Origin: Burkholderia savannae
GTDB taxonomy: Bacteria > Pseudomonadota > Gammaproteobacteria > Burkholderiales > Burkholderiaceae
Assembly: GCF_001524445.2 (NCBI RefSeq)
Contig: NZ_CP013417.1
Location: 806,001-870,000 of the forward strand
DNA length: 64,000 bases
Direction of reading: 5' to 3'
Both the position numbers and the translations under genes were made by a program. Within the stretch, counting starts at the first letter, position 1. Every line of letters starts with the position of its first letter. The notes beneath the pieces were generated by a model. It had not been told where the DNA came from, did not search any database, and saw nothing but the letters and a program-made list of their open reading frames with translations. Below are positions 1 through 7,962 of the stretch, piece by piece.

Positions 1-2
1 AA

Positions 3-506
3 TTCTTCCAGGCGCTGTACCAGGTCGAGACGCTCGCCAAACAGACGTTGCCCGAAGGCGAGACGCTGGCCGATTACCGGTACCGCTTGCGCCAACAGCA
101 CAGCGTGCCGTTGCTAAACGCCTTCAAGAGTTGGCTCGACGAGCTCGCGCCGAAGGTTCTGCCCAAGAGCCTGCTAGGCGAGGCGATCGGCTACTGTCTC
201 CGGCAATGGCCTTACCTGAGTCGCTATGTGGACGATGGCCGGTTTGCAATAGACAACAACGTCATCGAACGCGACATCAGGCCGTTTGCCACGGCGAGAA
301 AGTCGTGGCTCTTCAGCGATACGGTCGACGGCGCGAAAGCGAGCGCGATGGTCTACAGCCTGATGCTCACGTGTCGAGCCTGTGGCGTCGATCCCCATGC
401 CTATCTGCTGCACGTGCTGACCGAATTGCCGCAGCGCGCACCGGATGCCGATATTAGCGACCTGCTACCGTTCAACTTCGCTCGACAGCAAGCCGTTACC
501 GGGTAA
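3..506 (+). CDS. tnpC: IS66 transposase TnpC, C-terminal fragment (cut by window edge)
   Basis: The reading frame is open from the first in-frame base and equals the last 167 residues of the complete TnpC of copy 3. It includes the NNVIERDIRP motif, which carries the catalytic Glu of the DDE triad, and ends AVTG-stop. The stop codon lies inside a GTTACCGGGTAAC palindrome (495-507). The start lies left of the window, so whether the full gene is intact cannot be judged. Confidence 0.92.
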   Translation, partial: FFQALYQVETLAKQTLPEGETLADYRYRLRQQHSVPLLNAFKSWLDELAPKVLPKSLLGEAIGYCLRQWPYLSRYVDDGRFAIDNNVIERDIRPFATARKSWLFSDTVDGAKASAMVYSLMLTCRACGVDPHAYLLHVLTELPQRAPDADISDLLPFNFARQQAVTG

Positions 507-832
507 CTCCGATCGCTACCGCGCTGGGCCGAAGTATTGGTCCCACTGTTCCGAATCGGGATCGAGTCGGCGCACAATCGCGTCGTCTGCCCGCGCGATC
601 AACCGTTCCAGCATCTGGCGCTTCGTTACCGAGTAACGGCGAGCTAACCGCGTCAGAGCAAGATACGCTTCCGTGCTCATCCACATATCCAGACGTCGAT
701 CACCGTTGCCGTCCTTGCCTGCCGTCTCGCGCCTTGCCCGATAAGCCGCCTGCCGCTGCGCCGTCGTTTGCGTCATCTCGCATCTCCTTCGTTACCCGGT
801 AACTATCGATTCGAAACATGTTACCCGGTAAC
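495..832. promoter_or_regulatory. Four 13-bp palindromes GTTACCNRGTAAC (copy 1)
   Basis: Sites are at 495-507 (GTTACCGGGTAAC, over the tnpC stop), 625-637 (GTTACCGAGTAAC, inside the 86-codon gene), 791-803 and 820-832 (both GTTACCCGGTAAC, upstream of that gene and 29 bp apart, close to three helical turns). The arrangement looks like an operator set for the ribbon-helix-helix-like protein encoded between them; the binding itself is inferred. Confidence 0.6.
516..776 (-). CDS. Ribbon-helix-helix-like passenger protein of IS66 (copy 1)
   Basis: An 86-residue basic protein identical to the copy 3 version, with Met at residue 33 (DMWMST). The C-terminal half reads like a ribbon-helix-helix DNA-binding fold: a short strand (RLDMWMS), a helix (TEAYLALTRLARRY), a turn (SVTKRQM) and a second helix. 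The N-terminal part is Arg/Gln rich. A strong AAGGAG site lies just before the ATG. Two GTTACCCGGTAAC palindromes sit upstream, one variant lies inside the gene and one lies at the tnpC stop. Regulation of the element, or autoregulation, is inference. Confidence 0.75.
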   Translation of the reverse strand: MTQTTAQRQAAYRARRETAGKDGNGDRRLDMWMSTEAYLALTRLARRYSVTKRQMLERLIARADDAIVRRLDPDSEQWDQYFGPAR

Positions 833-1051
833 ACGTCACCTAACGACGTGTGGCGGATTTAGCGCTTACGGTTCGCCACCAGTCAAGCTACCGACTTGAA
901 CTGACGCAAGAGCAAATCGTCGCGATTCGCGATGACTTGCTTAAGCTTGGCTCGATACAAGAACTCGTGACACGAGGGATAGCGCTACCAAAGCTGGGTC
1001 ATGCGCTTATGCTGAGGCGAAACGGATATCTGGCGGCTTATGACATGTGCC

Positions 1052-1059
1052 ACAACGTT
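1052..1059. repeat. Target-site duplication ACAACGTT, left of IS66 copy 2
   Basis: The same 8 bases follow the other end of copy 2 at 4045-4052. An 8-bp duplication is the known length for IS66-family elements and fixes both ends of this insertion. Confidence 0.95.
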
Positions 1060-1096
1060 GTAAGCGCTAAATCCGCCACACGTCGTTAGGTGACGT

Positions 1097-1434
1097 GTTA
1101 CCGGGTAACATGTTTCGAATCGATAGTTACCGGGTAACGAAGGAGATGCGAGATGACGCAAACGACGGCGCAGCGGCAGGCGGCTTATCGGGCAAGGCGC
1201 GAGACGGCAGGCAAGGACGGCAACGGTGATCGACGTCTGGATATGTGGGTGAGCACGGAAGCGTATCTTGCTCTGACGCGGTTAGCTCGCCGTTACTCGG
1301 TAACGAAGCGCCAGATGCTGGAACGGTTGATCGCGCGGGCAGACGACGCGATTGTGCGCCGACTCGATCCCGATTCGGAACAGTGGGACCAATACTTCGG
1401 CCCAGCGCGGTAGCGATCGGAGTTACCCGGTAAC
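1097..1434. promoter_or_regulatory. Four 13-bp palindromes GTTACCNRGTAAC (copy 2)
   Basis: These are the mirror image of the copy 1 set: 1097-1109, 1126-1138, 1292-1304 and 1422-1434. The first pair precedes the start of the passenger gene, the third lies within it, and the last overlaps the tnpC stop codon. Confidence 0.6.
1153..1413 (+). CDS. Ribbon-helix-helix-like passenger protein of IS66 (copy 2)
   Basis: The 86-residue counterpart of the copy 1 and copy 3 proteins, with Val instead of Met at residue 33. A clear AAGGAG ribosome site lies 6-7 bases before the ATG. The gene is convergent with tnpC and its stop lies only 9 bp from the tnpC stop. Its upstream region, bounded by the element end at 1060, holds two palindromic operator-like sites. 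It is not one of the usual IS66 transposition genes, so it is a passenger or an accessory regulator. Confidence 0.75.
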   Translation: MTQTTAQRQAAYRARRETAGKDGNGDRRLDMWVSTEAYLALTRLARRYSVTKRQMLERLIARADDAIVRRLDPDSEQWDQYFGPAR

Positions 1435-3045
1435 GGCTTGCTGTCGAGCGAAGTTGAACGGTAGCAGGTCGCCAATATCGGCATCCGGTGCGCGCTGCGG
1501 CAATTCGGTCAGCACGTGCAGCAGATAGGCATGGGGATCGACGCCACAGGCTCGACACGTGAGCATCAGGCTGTAGACCATCGCGCTCGCTTTCGCGCCG
1601 TCGACCGTATCGCTGAAGAGCCACGACTTTCTCGCCGTGGCAAACGGCCTGATGTCGCGTTCGATGACGTTGTTGTCTATTGCAAACCGGCCATCGTCCA
1701 CATAGCGACTCAGGTAAGGCCATTGCCGGAGACAGTAGCCGATCGCCTCGCCTAGCAGGCTCTTGGGCAGAACCTTCGGCGCGAGCTCGTCGAGCCAACT
1801 CTTGAAGGCGTTTAGCAACGGCACGCTGTGCTGTTGGCGCAAGCGGTACCGGTAATCGGCCAGCGTCTCGCCTTCGGGCAACGTCTGTTTGGCGAGCGTC
1901 TCGACCTGGTACAGCGCCTGGAAGAATTCGAGCGCCTTCGTGATGCGGGGGCTCGGTTTGTTCTTCTGCCCCTTGAGCGCATCCGTGAACATCCGGCGTC
2001 CATGCGCAAGGCATCCGAGGTGCGTGGCCGATTTGACCGTCCGCCACGCAGGCCAGCCGTCCGTCATCAGCGTGCCCGCGTAGTCTCCGAGGAACTCCTT
2101 CGGGTACTGCTGGCCACGCCCCGGCTGGTACTCAAACAGCACCACCGGCTGCTCGCTATCCTCCGCGCTTCGGTAGACCCACATGTATGACTTGTCCTGC
2201 GCGTTTCGGCCGTTCTCCTTCAGGACCTGGACGGTGGTCTCGTCGCCGTGAATCAGCCACTGGCTGAGCAGAATCTTCTTGAGCGCCTTGAACAGGCGCG
2301 TGTAGTGAAGCTCGGCGGGGCGGATGATCCAGTTCGCCAGCGTACCGCGGCTGACTGCGATATTCGAGCGTGCGAGCACGTCTTCCATCCGGTACAGCGG
2401 CGTGCCGTCGACATACTTGCCGGCCGTGACGGCGGCGATCATCGATGCACTGGCGTGACTACCCGGCAAGGGCTGCGCCGGCATCGGCGCGACCACGATC
2501 GGTGTGTGCGTGCCGTGACGCTCGCAGTGCCGACACGCGTACTTGAAACGCGCGTGCTGCAGCACCGAGACCTTGACCTGCATGTGCAACTGTTCGCTGA
2601 TTTCCTCGCCCATCCGATGCATTGCCTTGCTGCAGCACGGGCAGATCTTCTGGTCTTCGGGCAGGTCGTACTCGATTCGCTCGCGCGGCAGGTCCGCGGG
2701 CAGCGGTTTGCGGCCACGCTTGCGCGGTTCAGGCTGGCCGGGTTCCGGCAACCCGGTATCGGGCAACGTCAGCGGCTCGCCGTCGTCCTCCTCGGCCGGC
2801 TCAGCGTGGGCTGCCTCTTCGGCCTCGTTGAACACGCGGTCGCGGCGCTTCTCGCTCTTCGGCGCGTACTGTCGGGCCAACGCGAGACGATATTGCTCTT
2901 CCAGCGCATCCAGGCGCTTGGTCAATTCGTCGATCCTGGCGTCACGCTCGGCAATGACCTGAGCATCGGCCGCCACCCGCTCCTCCAGCTTGTGGATATA
3001 GGCCTTGGCGGTGCGCGGAAGTCGGGGGAGATTGGGAGGGGACAT
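1423..3045 (-). CDS. tnpC: IS66 transposase TnpC (copy 2)
   Basis: A 540-residue DDE transposase counted from the ATG at 3045; the frame continues to a TTG at 3075. The order is an N-terminal coiled coil (about 15-60), a zinc-finger region (CPCC ... CRHC), then the DDE core with IHGDETT, TDGWPAW and NNVIERD carrying the acidic residues. It ends AVTG-stop. It differs from copies 1 and 3 by Gly for Ser near the C-terminus (DIGDLL). It probably works with TnpA and TnpB from the same element. Confidence 0.93.
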   Translation of the reverse strand: MSPPNLPRLPRTAKAYIHKLEERVAADAQVIAERDARIDELTKRLDALEEQYRLALARQYAPKSEKRRDRVFNEAEEAAHAEPAEEDDGEPLTLPDTGLPEPGQPEPRKRGRKPLPADLPRERIEYDLPEDQKICPCCSKAMHRMGEEISEQLHMQVKVSVLQHARFKYACRHCERHGTHTPIVVAPMPAQPLPGSHASASMIAAVTAGKYVDGTPLYRMEDVLARSNIAVSRGTLANWIIRPAELHYTRLFKALKKILLSQWLIHGDETTVQVLKENGRNAQDKSYMWVYRSAEDSEQPVVLFEYQPGRGQQYPKEFLGDYAGTLMTDGWPAWRTVKSATHLGCLAHGRRMFTDALKGQKNKPSPRITKALEFFQALYQVETLAKQTLPEGETLADYRYRLRQQHSVPLLNAFKSWLDELAPKVLPKSLLGEAIGYCLRQWPYLSRYVDDGRFAIDNNVIERDIRPFATARKSWLFSDTVDGAKASAMVYSLMLTCRACGVDPHAYLLHVLTELPQRAPDADIGDLLPFNFARQQAVTG

Positions 3046-3144
3046 GCGCTCAACGATAGCGAAACGCAGAGCCAAATAGGTTTACGCGAATTTGTAACAG
3101 CTAAAGCCGCCGTTGTTTACTGGCAACAGCGGCGATACCCTGCT

Positions 3145-3498
3145 TCAGTTCGTGTGGCAGTACTGCCGCGCTGGGTGGCGGCGCACGGCGTCGATATCGA
3201 CGCCGTCGAGCAGCAGGTGAAGCTGCTCGGCCGTCAGTTCGATCACGGCTTGCTGACGGCGGGGCCAAACGAAACGGTCGGCCTCGAGGCGTTTCAATAG
3301 GAGCCAGAATCCGGCCCGGTCATACAGCAGAAGCTTCACGCGATCGCGTTTGCGGTTGTGGAACGCGAAGACGGCTCGCGCAAGCGGATCGAGCAGCATC
3401 GACTGCTCGACCAGCGCGACGAGGCTGTTGATGCCGGCGCGGAAGTCGATGGGCTCGCGGTGCAGGTAGATCTGCAGGTCCGCGTCGAAGCGGAACAT
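3145..3498 (-). CDS. tnpB: IS66 accessory protein TnpB (copy 2)
   Basis: A 117-residue IS66 Orf2-type protein beginning MFRFDADLQIYLHREP, with the family's DFRAGINSL and LYDRAGFWLL blocks. The ATG overlaps the tnpA stop (TGATG), indicating translational coupling. IS66 elements of this class need TnpB for transposition; its biochemical role is not known to me. The sequence matches the copy 3 gene. Confidence 0.92.
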   Translation of the reverse strand: MFRFDADLQIYLHREPIDFRAGINSLVALVEQSMLLDPLARAVFAFHNRKRDRVKLLLYDRAGFWLLLKRLEADRFVWPRRQQAVIELTAEQLHLLLDGVDIDAVRRHPARQYCHTN

Positions 3499-3959
3499 CA
3501 GCGTGCCCCCAACGCTTCGATCATCGCCTTCACGAGAGCGCCATCGTGTGCGGCGCATTCGAGCTGTAGCGTTACGCCGTTGGGCAACTGCGCTGATAGT
3601 CGCGCCGGCGTCATTGCCTTCGCCGCTTCGTACCTGTGTGACGTTCGCCGTACGTTCACCGGCTCGGGGTTCGTGCGCACCGGTGCCACCTCGTTGATCG
3701 GAACGACCGGCACGAATGCCGATGGCAAGGGCTCGACGCACGCCGTCACAGCAGCATTCGCGCGTTCGCGCAATTGAATCCACTTATGCAGCTGGTTCGC
3801 GTTCACACCCGCCTTCAACGCCAGTCCGGCAATTGACGCGCCCGGCTGCAGGCAGGCTTCAATCAGCTTGCGCTTACCCTCGGCGTCAAACCTGCGCTTG
3901 CCCGTCGCGGTCACGCCGGTCACCCGCAGTGGCAGGAAATCAACTTCGTTCTGTGTCAT
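3498..3959 (-). CDS. tnpA: IS66 accessory protein TnpA (copy 2)
   Basis: A 153-residue protein with an N-terminal helix-turn-helix (about residues 20-65: KRKLIEACLQPGASIAGLAL, then VNANQLHKW), as in IS66/IS3-type TnpA proteins. The ATG at 3959 is preferred over an in-frame TTG five codons upstream. Its end overlaps tnpB by one base. It lies closest to the element's left end. Confidence 0.9.
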   Translation of the reverse strand: MTQNEVDFLPLRVTGVTATGKRRFDAEGKRKLIEACLQPGASIAGLALKAGVNANQLHKWIQLRERANAAVTACVEPLPSAFVPVVPINEVAPVRTNPEPVNVRRTSHRYEAAKAMTPARLSAQLPNGVTLQLECAAHDGALVKAMIEALGAR

Positions 3960-4044
3960 CGGTTGCGTCCGCAAGTTGTAGTTGCGGACGCAAGCCTGCG
4001 CTCGTTCAGCTTTCGATTCTAGGTGGGGTTAAATTCGCGCTTAC

Positions 4045-4052
4045 ACAACGTT
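4045..4052. repeat. Target-site duplication ACAACGTT, right of IS66 copy 2
   Basis: This matches 1052-1059 exactly. Matching duplications show that copy 2 arrived by its own transposition and has not since recombined with another copy. Confidence 0.95.
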
Positions 4053-4222
4053 GAAGATCTGGGGCGCGAGTTGGGGAAGCTGGAACAACGAGTACTTCGA
4101 AGAATCTACAGTGAAGGTCTTGGGATTAACATCGACAAATTGTCACCAGCAGCCCGTAATTTTTTAAGTTTGATCTGATTTGGCTACTGATGCCCATGCC
4201 CTGCAAGGGCGCCCTTATACGT

Positions 4223-4669
4223 CTAAAGTAGGCGGACGAATGCTCCATCCGGAACTGCACTCAGAACGTACATGAAACCCTGCCAGCCCTTGCGACGTGC
4301 GTTGTCGGACAAAGGTTTTCGAGCGGAAAAGAGTGCAGGGTTCTGAAAGTCTGTTGGCAGATAATAGATGGCGTGAGCGTCGGTCGTCTTAAGCACAAGA
4401 AACAGAGCAAAGTAAATTGCCGCGTCCATGCGTTCTTTCTGTGGTCCCCACGCGGCGCCCAACAGCTGCTTAGGTAGCGGAGTAACATCAGACGCCGACA
4501 TGGTCTTAACTTGTGCAAGGAATCCACAAAAATCGCAGATGATGTCGGCACACTTAAAATTGGTCGGAAGCCGTTTGAATGTTTTGCTTCTCTTGCATTT
4601 CGGGCAAGAGCATTTCTTGACAATCAACTGCTCTCCCCACGAGCCGAGTTGCTGCTTTGCTGTTGCCAT
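4223..4669 (-). CDS. DpnI-like methyl-directed restriction endonuclease domain protein
   Basis: A 148-residue protein resembling the N-terminal catalytic domain of DpnI, which cuts adenine-methylated GATC. Shared features are an early Gly-Glu in a helix (G12-E13), a four-Cys zinc site (C22-x2-C25 ... C45-x2-C48), a PD-(D/E)xK-like core with D42 and Q53-V-K55, and a C-terminal block (RKPLSDNARRKGWQG) very close to the one I recall in DpnI (RKPL-ARRAGWIG). The winged-helix recognition domain of DpnI is absent. Gln replaces the usual Glu before the catalytic Lys; this is tolerated in some PD-(D/E)xK enzymes. GC content is far below that of the neighbours, suggesting transfer. No methylase partner is visible. 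Confidence 0.72.
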   Translation of the reverse strand: MATAKQQLGSWGEQLIVKKCSCPKCKRSKTFKRLPTNFKCADIICDFCGFLAQVKTMSASDVTPLPKQLLGAAWGPQKERMDAAIYFALFLVLKTTDAHAIYYLPTDFQNPALFSARKPLSDNARRKGWQGFMYVLSAVPDGAFVRLL

Positions 4670-5235
4670 CGGTATTTGAACGTTATGGATGTAAAGGTGA
4701 ACGATATGCGCCTTGCCTTCGTTGCAAATGCAGCAACCATTGTGGCGGCAAAATTATCTCATCTTCCCAAGGCATAGGGCTGCAGCTTTTGGGGAACACA
4801 AGTGGGGTGAAAACTGGCATCGCCGTGAACCCCGCATCAACAGTGGTTCTTCGTGGAGCCGGGAGAAAATACGACGTGAGAACGCGCGTGAATAGTGGTT
4901 TTGATTAACGCGCCGGGGCTTGGGAAGCTGAGGTAATGGCCATTATACGACGCCCGCAGAACGCGTGATTCTACAGGGTTTGAAGCGGGGATGGCAATGG
5001 GCCTGGTTTGCCGATGGCGGAAGCCGGTGCCTGGCCTCCGTTCGATGCATACGCCGCTGCCCGCTGCTGCTGCCGCCGCTCGACGGGCATCCTGATGCGT
5101 TGTTGTACGCGTCGCCGGCATCGTCGGACGAGCGGGCAGCGCGCATGGAACGGATATTCGCGAGCCCGCACGACGCACGACGCGCGACGCACGACGCACG
5201 ACGCGCGCGAGCGTCGCGCGTCGTCATCGTCCGCG
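4670..5235. other. No convincing gene; low-GC accessory sequence grading into repeats
   Basis: Short ORFs occur, including a Cys-rich one on the plus strand (4657-4908), but none has a credible start and family match. The lower-GC part ends near 4910. At 5171-5205 there are five tandem 7-bp units of CGACGCA/CGACGCG. Confidence 0.5.
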
Positions 5236-5617
5236 TCACACGGTCAACATCACGCTTCCCGTTGTCTTCCCCGTCTCGAGCTCCGCATGCGCGCGCCGCA
5301 TCGGTCAGCGCATAGCGCGCGCCGATCGGCGCGACCATTCCGTCGTCGAGCGCATCGAGCAGATCGCTCGCGCCGCGCGCGTACAACCCCGGATCGTTCG
5401 CGTGCGCAAGCGAGCTCGGCCGCAGGCGCGTGACCTCGCCGCCCGCCGCCTCGACGACGCCCGCGCCTTCGAAGCCGAGCACCGCGGGCAGCGACGCGAC
5501 CGGGTACGGGCCGCTGCGAAAGTCGGTGTCGACGAAGTTCACGCCAATCACCGTTTGCTCGATGCGCACGTCGAGCGGCCCCGGCGGGGGAACGCCGACG
5601 TCGATGGCCTTCAGCAT
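5236..5617 (-). pseudogene. Quinone oxidoreductase (zinc-less MDR family), internally deleted remnant
   Basis: The first 65 or so codons read like the N-terminus of an NADPH:quinone reductase (GPLDVRIEQTVIGVNFVD, then PYPVASLPAVLGFEGAG). They are fused directly to its extreme C-terminus (LLDALDDGMVAPIGARYALTDAARA). The cofactor-binding middle, roughly 200 residues, is missing. After ALTDAARA the frame shifts; the expected tail (HAELETGKTTGSVMLTV-stop) is readable in another frame, ending at 5236. It is therefore doubly broken. The decay lies at the border of the accessory zone. Confidence 0.75.
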
Positions 5618-5818
5618 TCATCGTCGAGCTGGTGCGAGGCACGCCGGCGCTGCAGCGCGCGAGTGCGGCGGCGAAGTGAAGGGGATCGCGGAGCGACCGA
5701 GCCGGCGGCCGCGCGTCGGCCGACAGCGCGCGCCATGATCGCTCGGCGTCAAAAACGCTTCTGAGCGTGCGCCGCGCGGGCGTATGATCGTGCCGACTTC
5801 GATCGACGATTCCGAGCC

Positions 5819-6703
5819 ATGTCCGACTCACGCCGCGCATCCTTTGGCACATCGCCCGACGCATCCGACGCCGCGGCGCGCATCGCCCCCGAGCGCGTCG
5901 ACGCGGCCGTACGCGCGCTGTCCGGCGCCGACGCGCTGCTCGTCGCGGCGGGCGCCGGCATCGGCATCGATTCCGGGCTGCCGGATTTTCGCGGCGCGGA
6001 AGGACTGTGGCGCGCCTATCCGGCGCTCGGCCATGTCGGCTATGCGTTTCACGAGATCGCGTCGCCGCGCGCGTTTCGCGAGCGGCCGCGCCTCGCATGG
6101 GGCTTCTACGGCCATCGGCTCGCGATGTATCGCGCGGTCGTCCCGCACGAGGGATTCGGCATTCTGCGGCGCTGGGCCGGGGCGATGCGCAACGGCGCAT
6201 TTGTGTTCACAAGCAATGTCGACGGCCACTTTCAGAAAGCGGGCTTCGATGCCGAGCGGATCGTCGAGATCCACGGCTCGATCCATGCGATGCAGTGTCT
6301 GCGCCCGTGCTCGGCGCACACGTGGGGCGCCGCGTCGTTCGTGCCCGTCGTCGACGAGCCCGCGTGCAGTCTCGTCGGCGATGTCCCCACGTGTGCGCAT
6401 TGCGGCGGAATCGCGCGGCCGAACATCCTGATGTTCGACGATGCCCAATGGCTCGGCGCGCGCTACGACGCGCAGCACGATGCGTTGCGCGACTGGCTCG
6501 CGCGCGCGGGGCGCGTGGTGGTGGTCGAAGTCGGGGCCGGGACGGCGGTGCCGACGGTGCGCTTCTTCAGCGAGCGAATCGGCGACGACGTGATCCGAAT
6601 CAATCTTCGTGAAGCGCATGCGCGGCGAGCCGACGTGATCGGACTGCCGGGCGGCGCGCTCGAGACGCTGCGCGTGCTCGATGCCGCGTGGCGGCGAGAC
6701 TGA
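5819..6703 (+). CDS. Sir2-family NAD-dependent deacylase
   Basis: A 294-residue protein with the sirtuin motifs in order. The NAD-binding GAGIGIDSGLPDFRG is at about 45-59, TSNVDGHFQKAG at about 131-142, and the catalytic His in EIHGS at about 152. A zinc site follows (C160/C164 and C192/C195 in CAHCGG), then RPNILMFDD, VEVGAG and RINL for the NAD pocket. It has a 25-residue N-terminal extension and a longer zinc module than typical bacterial CobB. The expected reaction is NAD-dependent removal of acyl groups from lysine; substrates are unknown. It converges with the protease gene downstream, 30 bp away. Confidence 0.85.
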   Translation: MSDSRRASFGTSPDASDAAARIAPERVDAAVRALSGADALLVAAGAGIGIDSGLPDFRGAEGLWRAYPALGHVGYAFHEIASPRAFRERPRLAWGFYGHRLAMYRAVVPHEGFGILRRWAGAMRNGAFVFTSNVDGHFQKAGFDAERIVEIHGSIHAMQCLRPCSAHTWGAASFVPVVDEPACSLVGDVPTCAHCGGIARPNILMFDDAQWLGARYDAQHDALRDWLARAGRVVVVEVGAGTAVPTVRFFSERIGDDVIRINLREAHARRADVIGLPGGALETLRVLDAAWRRD

Positions 6704-6733
6704 CGAGCGGCCGCCCGCGCCGCCGCGCGCCCG

Positions 6734-7954
6734 TCACGGTTGCGCGACGAGCCCTTGAACCAGGTCGAGCGCGCGCGGCGAGCCCAATCCCGTCACGTAG
6801 TCGTAGCCGCCGCTCGCGGTGCAAACCATCCCGCAGGTGCCATTGGAGCCCGACGTCACGTCGTGATAGTCGCTGCCGTACGCGGACTTGCCGGCCGTGT
6901 AGAGCAGGTTGTACGAGCCGGCGAGCTTCGCTTTGCCGGCGGCGGCGCGCATCGAGTTCGCGATCGCGAAGAGCGCCGCCCATTGGGGCGCGCCCGCGCT
7001 CGTGCCGCCGACGACGAACCATCCCGACTGCCCTTGGTAGGTCACCGAGTCGTACACCGCGAAGCCCGAGCTCGGATTCGCGTTGTAGGCGACGTCGGGC
7101 ACGCCGCGGCTGCCCGCGTACGGAATCGGCCACAGCGCCTGTCCGGACGGCTCCGGCTCGTACGTGCCGACGCCGCCGCCGCTGCCGCTCCACGCGGTTT
7201 CGCCGATGTAGTTGCCGGACGCGTCGGCGGACAGCGTCGTGCCGCCGACCGCGACGACGTACGGCGACACGGCCGGATATTCGGTGCCGTTGCCGCTGTC
7301 GCCGGACGATGCGACGAACGTGACGCGCTGCGGCGAGCTGAAGTGGCCGTCGAAGCCCGTCTCCCCGCTGAACTCGCTGCCGCCGAAGCTCATCGAGACG
7401 ACGGATGCGCCGGCGCCGACCGCGGCGTCGACCGCGGTCATCAGGTCGTTGAGGCTGTTCGACGCCGCCTCGACGAGCACGATTTTCGCTTTCGGCGCGA
7501 TCGCGTGCACCCATTCGACGTCGAGCGACATTTCGAGCGACCAGCCTGCGTCGGCGCGCGGCTTGCCGCCGCTCGCGTAGATCTTCTTGAAGCAGCCGTT
7601 CAGCGTCGTGCACGGCGGCAGCGAGAAGTTCTTGCTGAACACGCCGAGATCGGATTCGATCCTCGGATCGTCGTAGGCGTCGACGATCGCGACCACCATG
7701 CCGTCGCCCTGATTCGCGATCGAATCGAAGCCGTATGCGTGCCGCACGGTGGCGGGCGCGAGGCCTGCGACGCCGGTGGTCGAGAAGCGCGTCGGATTCG
7801 TGTGGAACGGCGGTCGCGCGTAGCCTTTCGGCACGCGGGTGCCTTCGACGTACGAGGGCGAATGGCCGTCGCCTTGCGCGAGCGCGGCCGACGTCGCGAA
7901 TGCCTGAATGCATGCGGCCGCCATCAGGACGGACAGCAAGGGTTTGTTTTTCAT
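6734..7954 (-). CDS. Secreted sedolisin-type (S53) serine-carboxyl protease
   Basis: A 406-residue protein with a Sec signal peptide (hydrophobic core to about residue 26). The S53 triad is visible: E141 and D145 in SLEMSLDVEW, and S319 in GGTSAGAP, with the oxyanion Asp at 219 (SSGDSG). The C-terminal YHDVTSGSNG loop matches the family's calcium site. The large N-terminal activation prodomain of kumamolisin-type enzymes is missing; only about 40 residues separate the signal peptide from the catalytic domain. Start: GGAG lies 7 bases before the ATG. A 6-bp inverted repeat covers that GGAG. Confidence 0.9.
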   Translation of the reverse strand: MKNKPLLSVLMAAACIQAFATSAALAQGDGHSPSYVEGTRVPKGYARPPFHTNPTRFSTTGVAGLAPATVRHAYGFDSIANQGDGMVVAIVDAYDDPRIESDLGVFSKNFSLPPCTTLNGCFKKIYASGGKPRADAGWSLEMSLDVEWVHAIAPKAKIVLVEAASNSLNDLMTAVDAAVGAGASVVSMSFGGSEFSGETGFDGHFSSPQRVTFVASSGDSGNGTEYPAVSPYVVAVGGTTLSADASGNYIGETAWSGSGGGVGTYEPEPSGQALWPIPYAGSRGVPDVAYNANPSSGFAVYDSVTYQGQSGWFVVGGTSAGAPQWAALFAIANSMRAAAGKAKLAGSYNLLYTAGKSAYGSDYHDVTSGSNGTCGMVCTASGGYDYVTGLGSPRALDLVQGLVAQP

Positions 7955-7962
7955 GTTGAATT

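Larger units (their letters stand above)
1..869 (+). mobile_element. IS66-family element, copy 1, right-hand part only
   Basis: The window opens inside this element. Its sequence matches bases 19503-20371 of the complete copy at 17387-20371 wherever I compared them. It contains the 3' part of tnpC, the 86-codon passenger gene on the opposite strand, and the right inverted repeat ending in GCGCTTAC at 869. The left end and its target duplication lie outside the window; the 8 bases after the right end are GGTTCGCC (870-877). Copy 2 lies 190 bp away in the opposite orientation, so the right ends of the two copies face each other. Confidence 0.93.
1060..4044 (-). mobile_element. IS66-family element, copy 2, complete (2985 bp)
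   Basis: A complete element in reverse orientation. Its right repeat begins GTAAGCGCTAAATCCGCC at 1060 and its left repeat ends at 4044; read from the left end it begins GTAAGCGCGAATTTAACC. It carries tnpA, tnpB and tnpC plus the 86-codon passenger gene and has the same length as copy 3. At least two bases differ from copies 1 and 3: TnpC has DIGDLL instead of DISDLL, and the passenger has DMWVST instead of DMWMST. It is flanked by the duplication ACAACGTT. Confidence 0.97.
870..4178 (+). pseudogene. Small ORF of unknown function split by IS66 copy 2 and truncated by copy 1
   Basis: If copy 2 and one copy of its target duplication are removed, bases 870-1059 join 4053-4178 in the same frame. 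They give about 104 residues, running from VRHQSSYRLELTQEQ through YDMCHNV to EDLGRELGKLEQ and ending NFLSLI-stop at 4176-4178. The N-terminus is missing because copy 1 ends at 869. The rejoined protein is charged and helix-prone. I do not recognise a family. Codon use and GC content are lower than in the core genes, so this belongs to the accessory zone together with the DpnI-like gene downstream. Confidence 0.7.

Noticed and set aside
4657..4908. Cys-rich ORF on the plus strand next to the DpnI-like gene
   Set aside because: It has a CLRCKCSNHCGG segment but starts inside the opposite-strand gene, lacks a ribosome site, and I could not tie it to a family.
5171..5205. Five 7-bp CGACGCA units as a regulatory array
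   Set aside because: Short and imperfect, in a gene-free GC-rich patch beside a decayed gene; most simply slippage debris.
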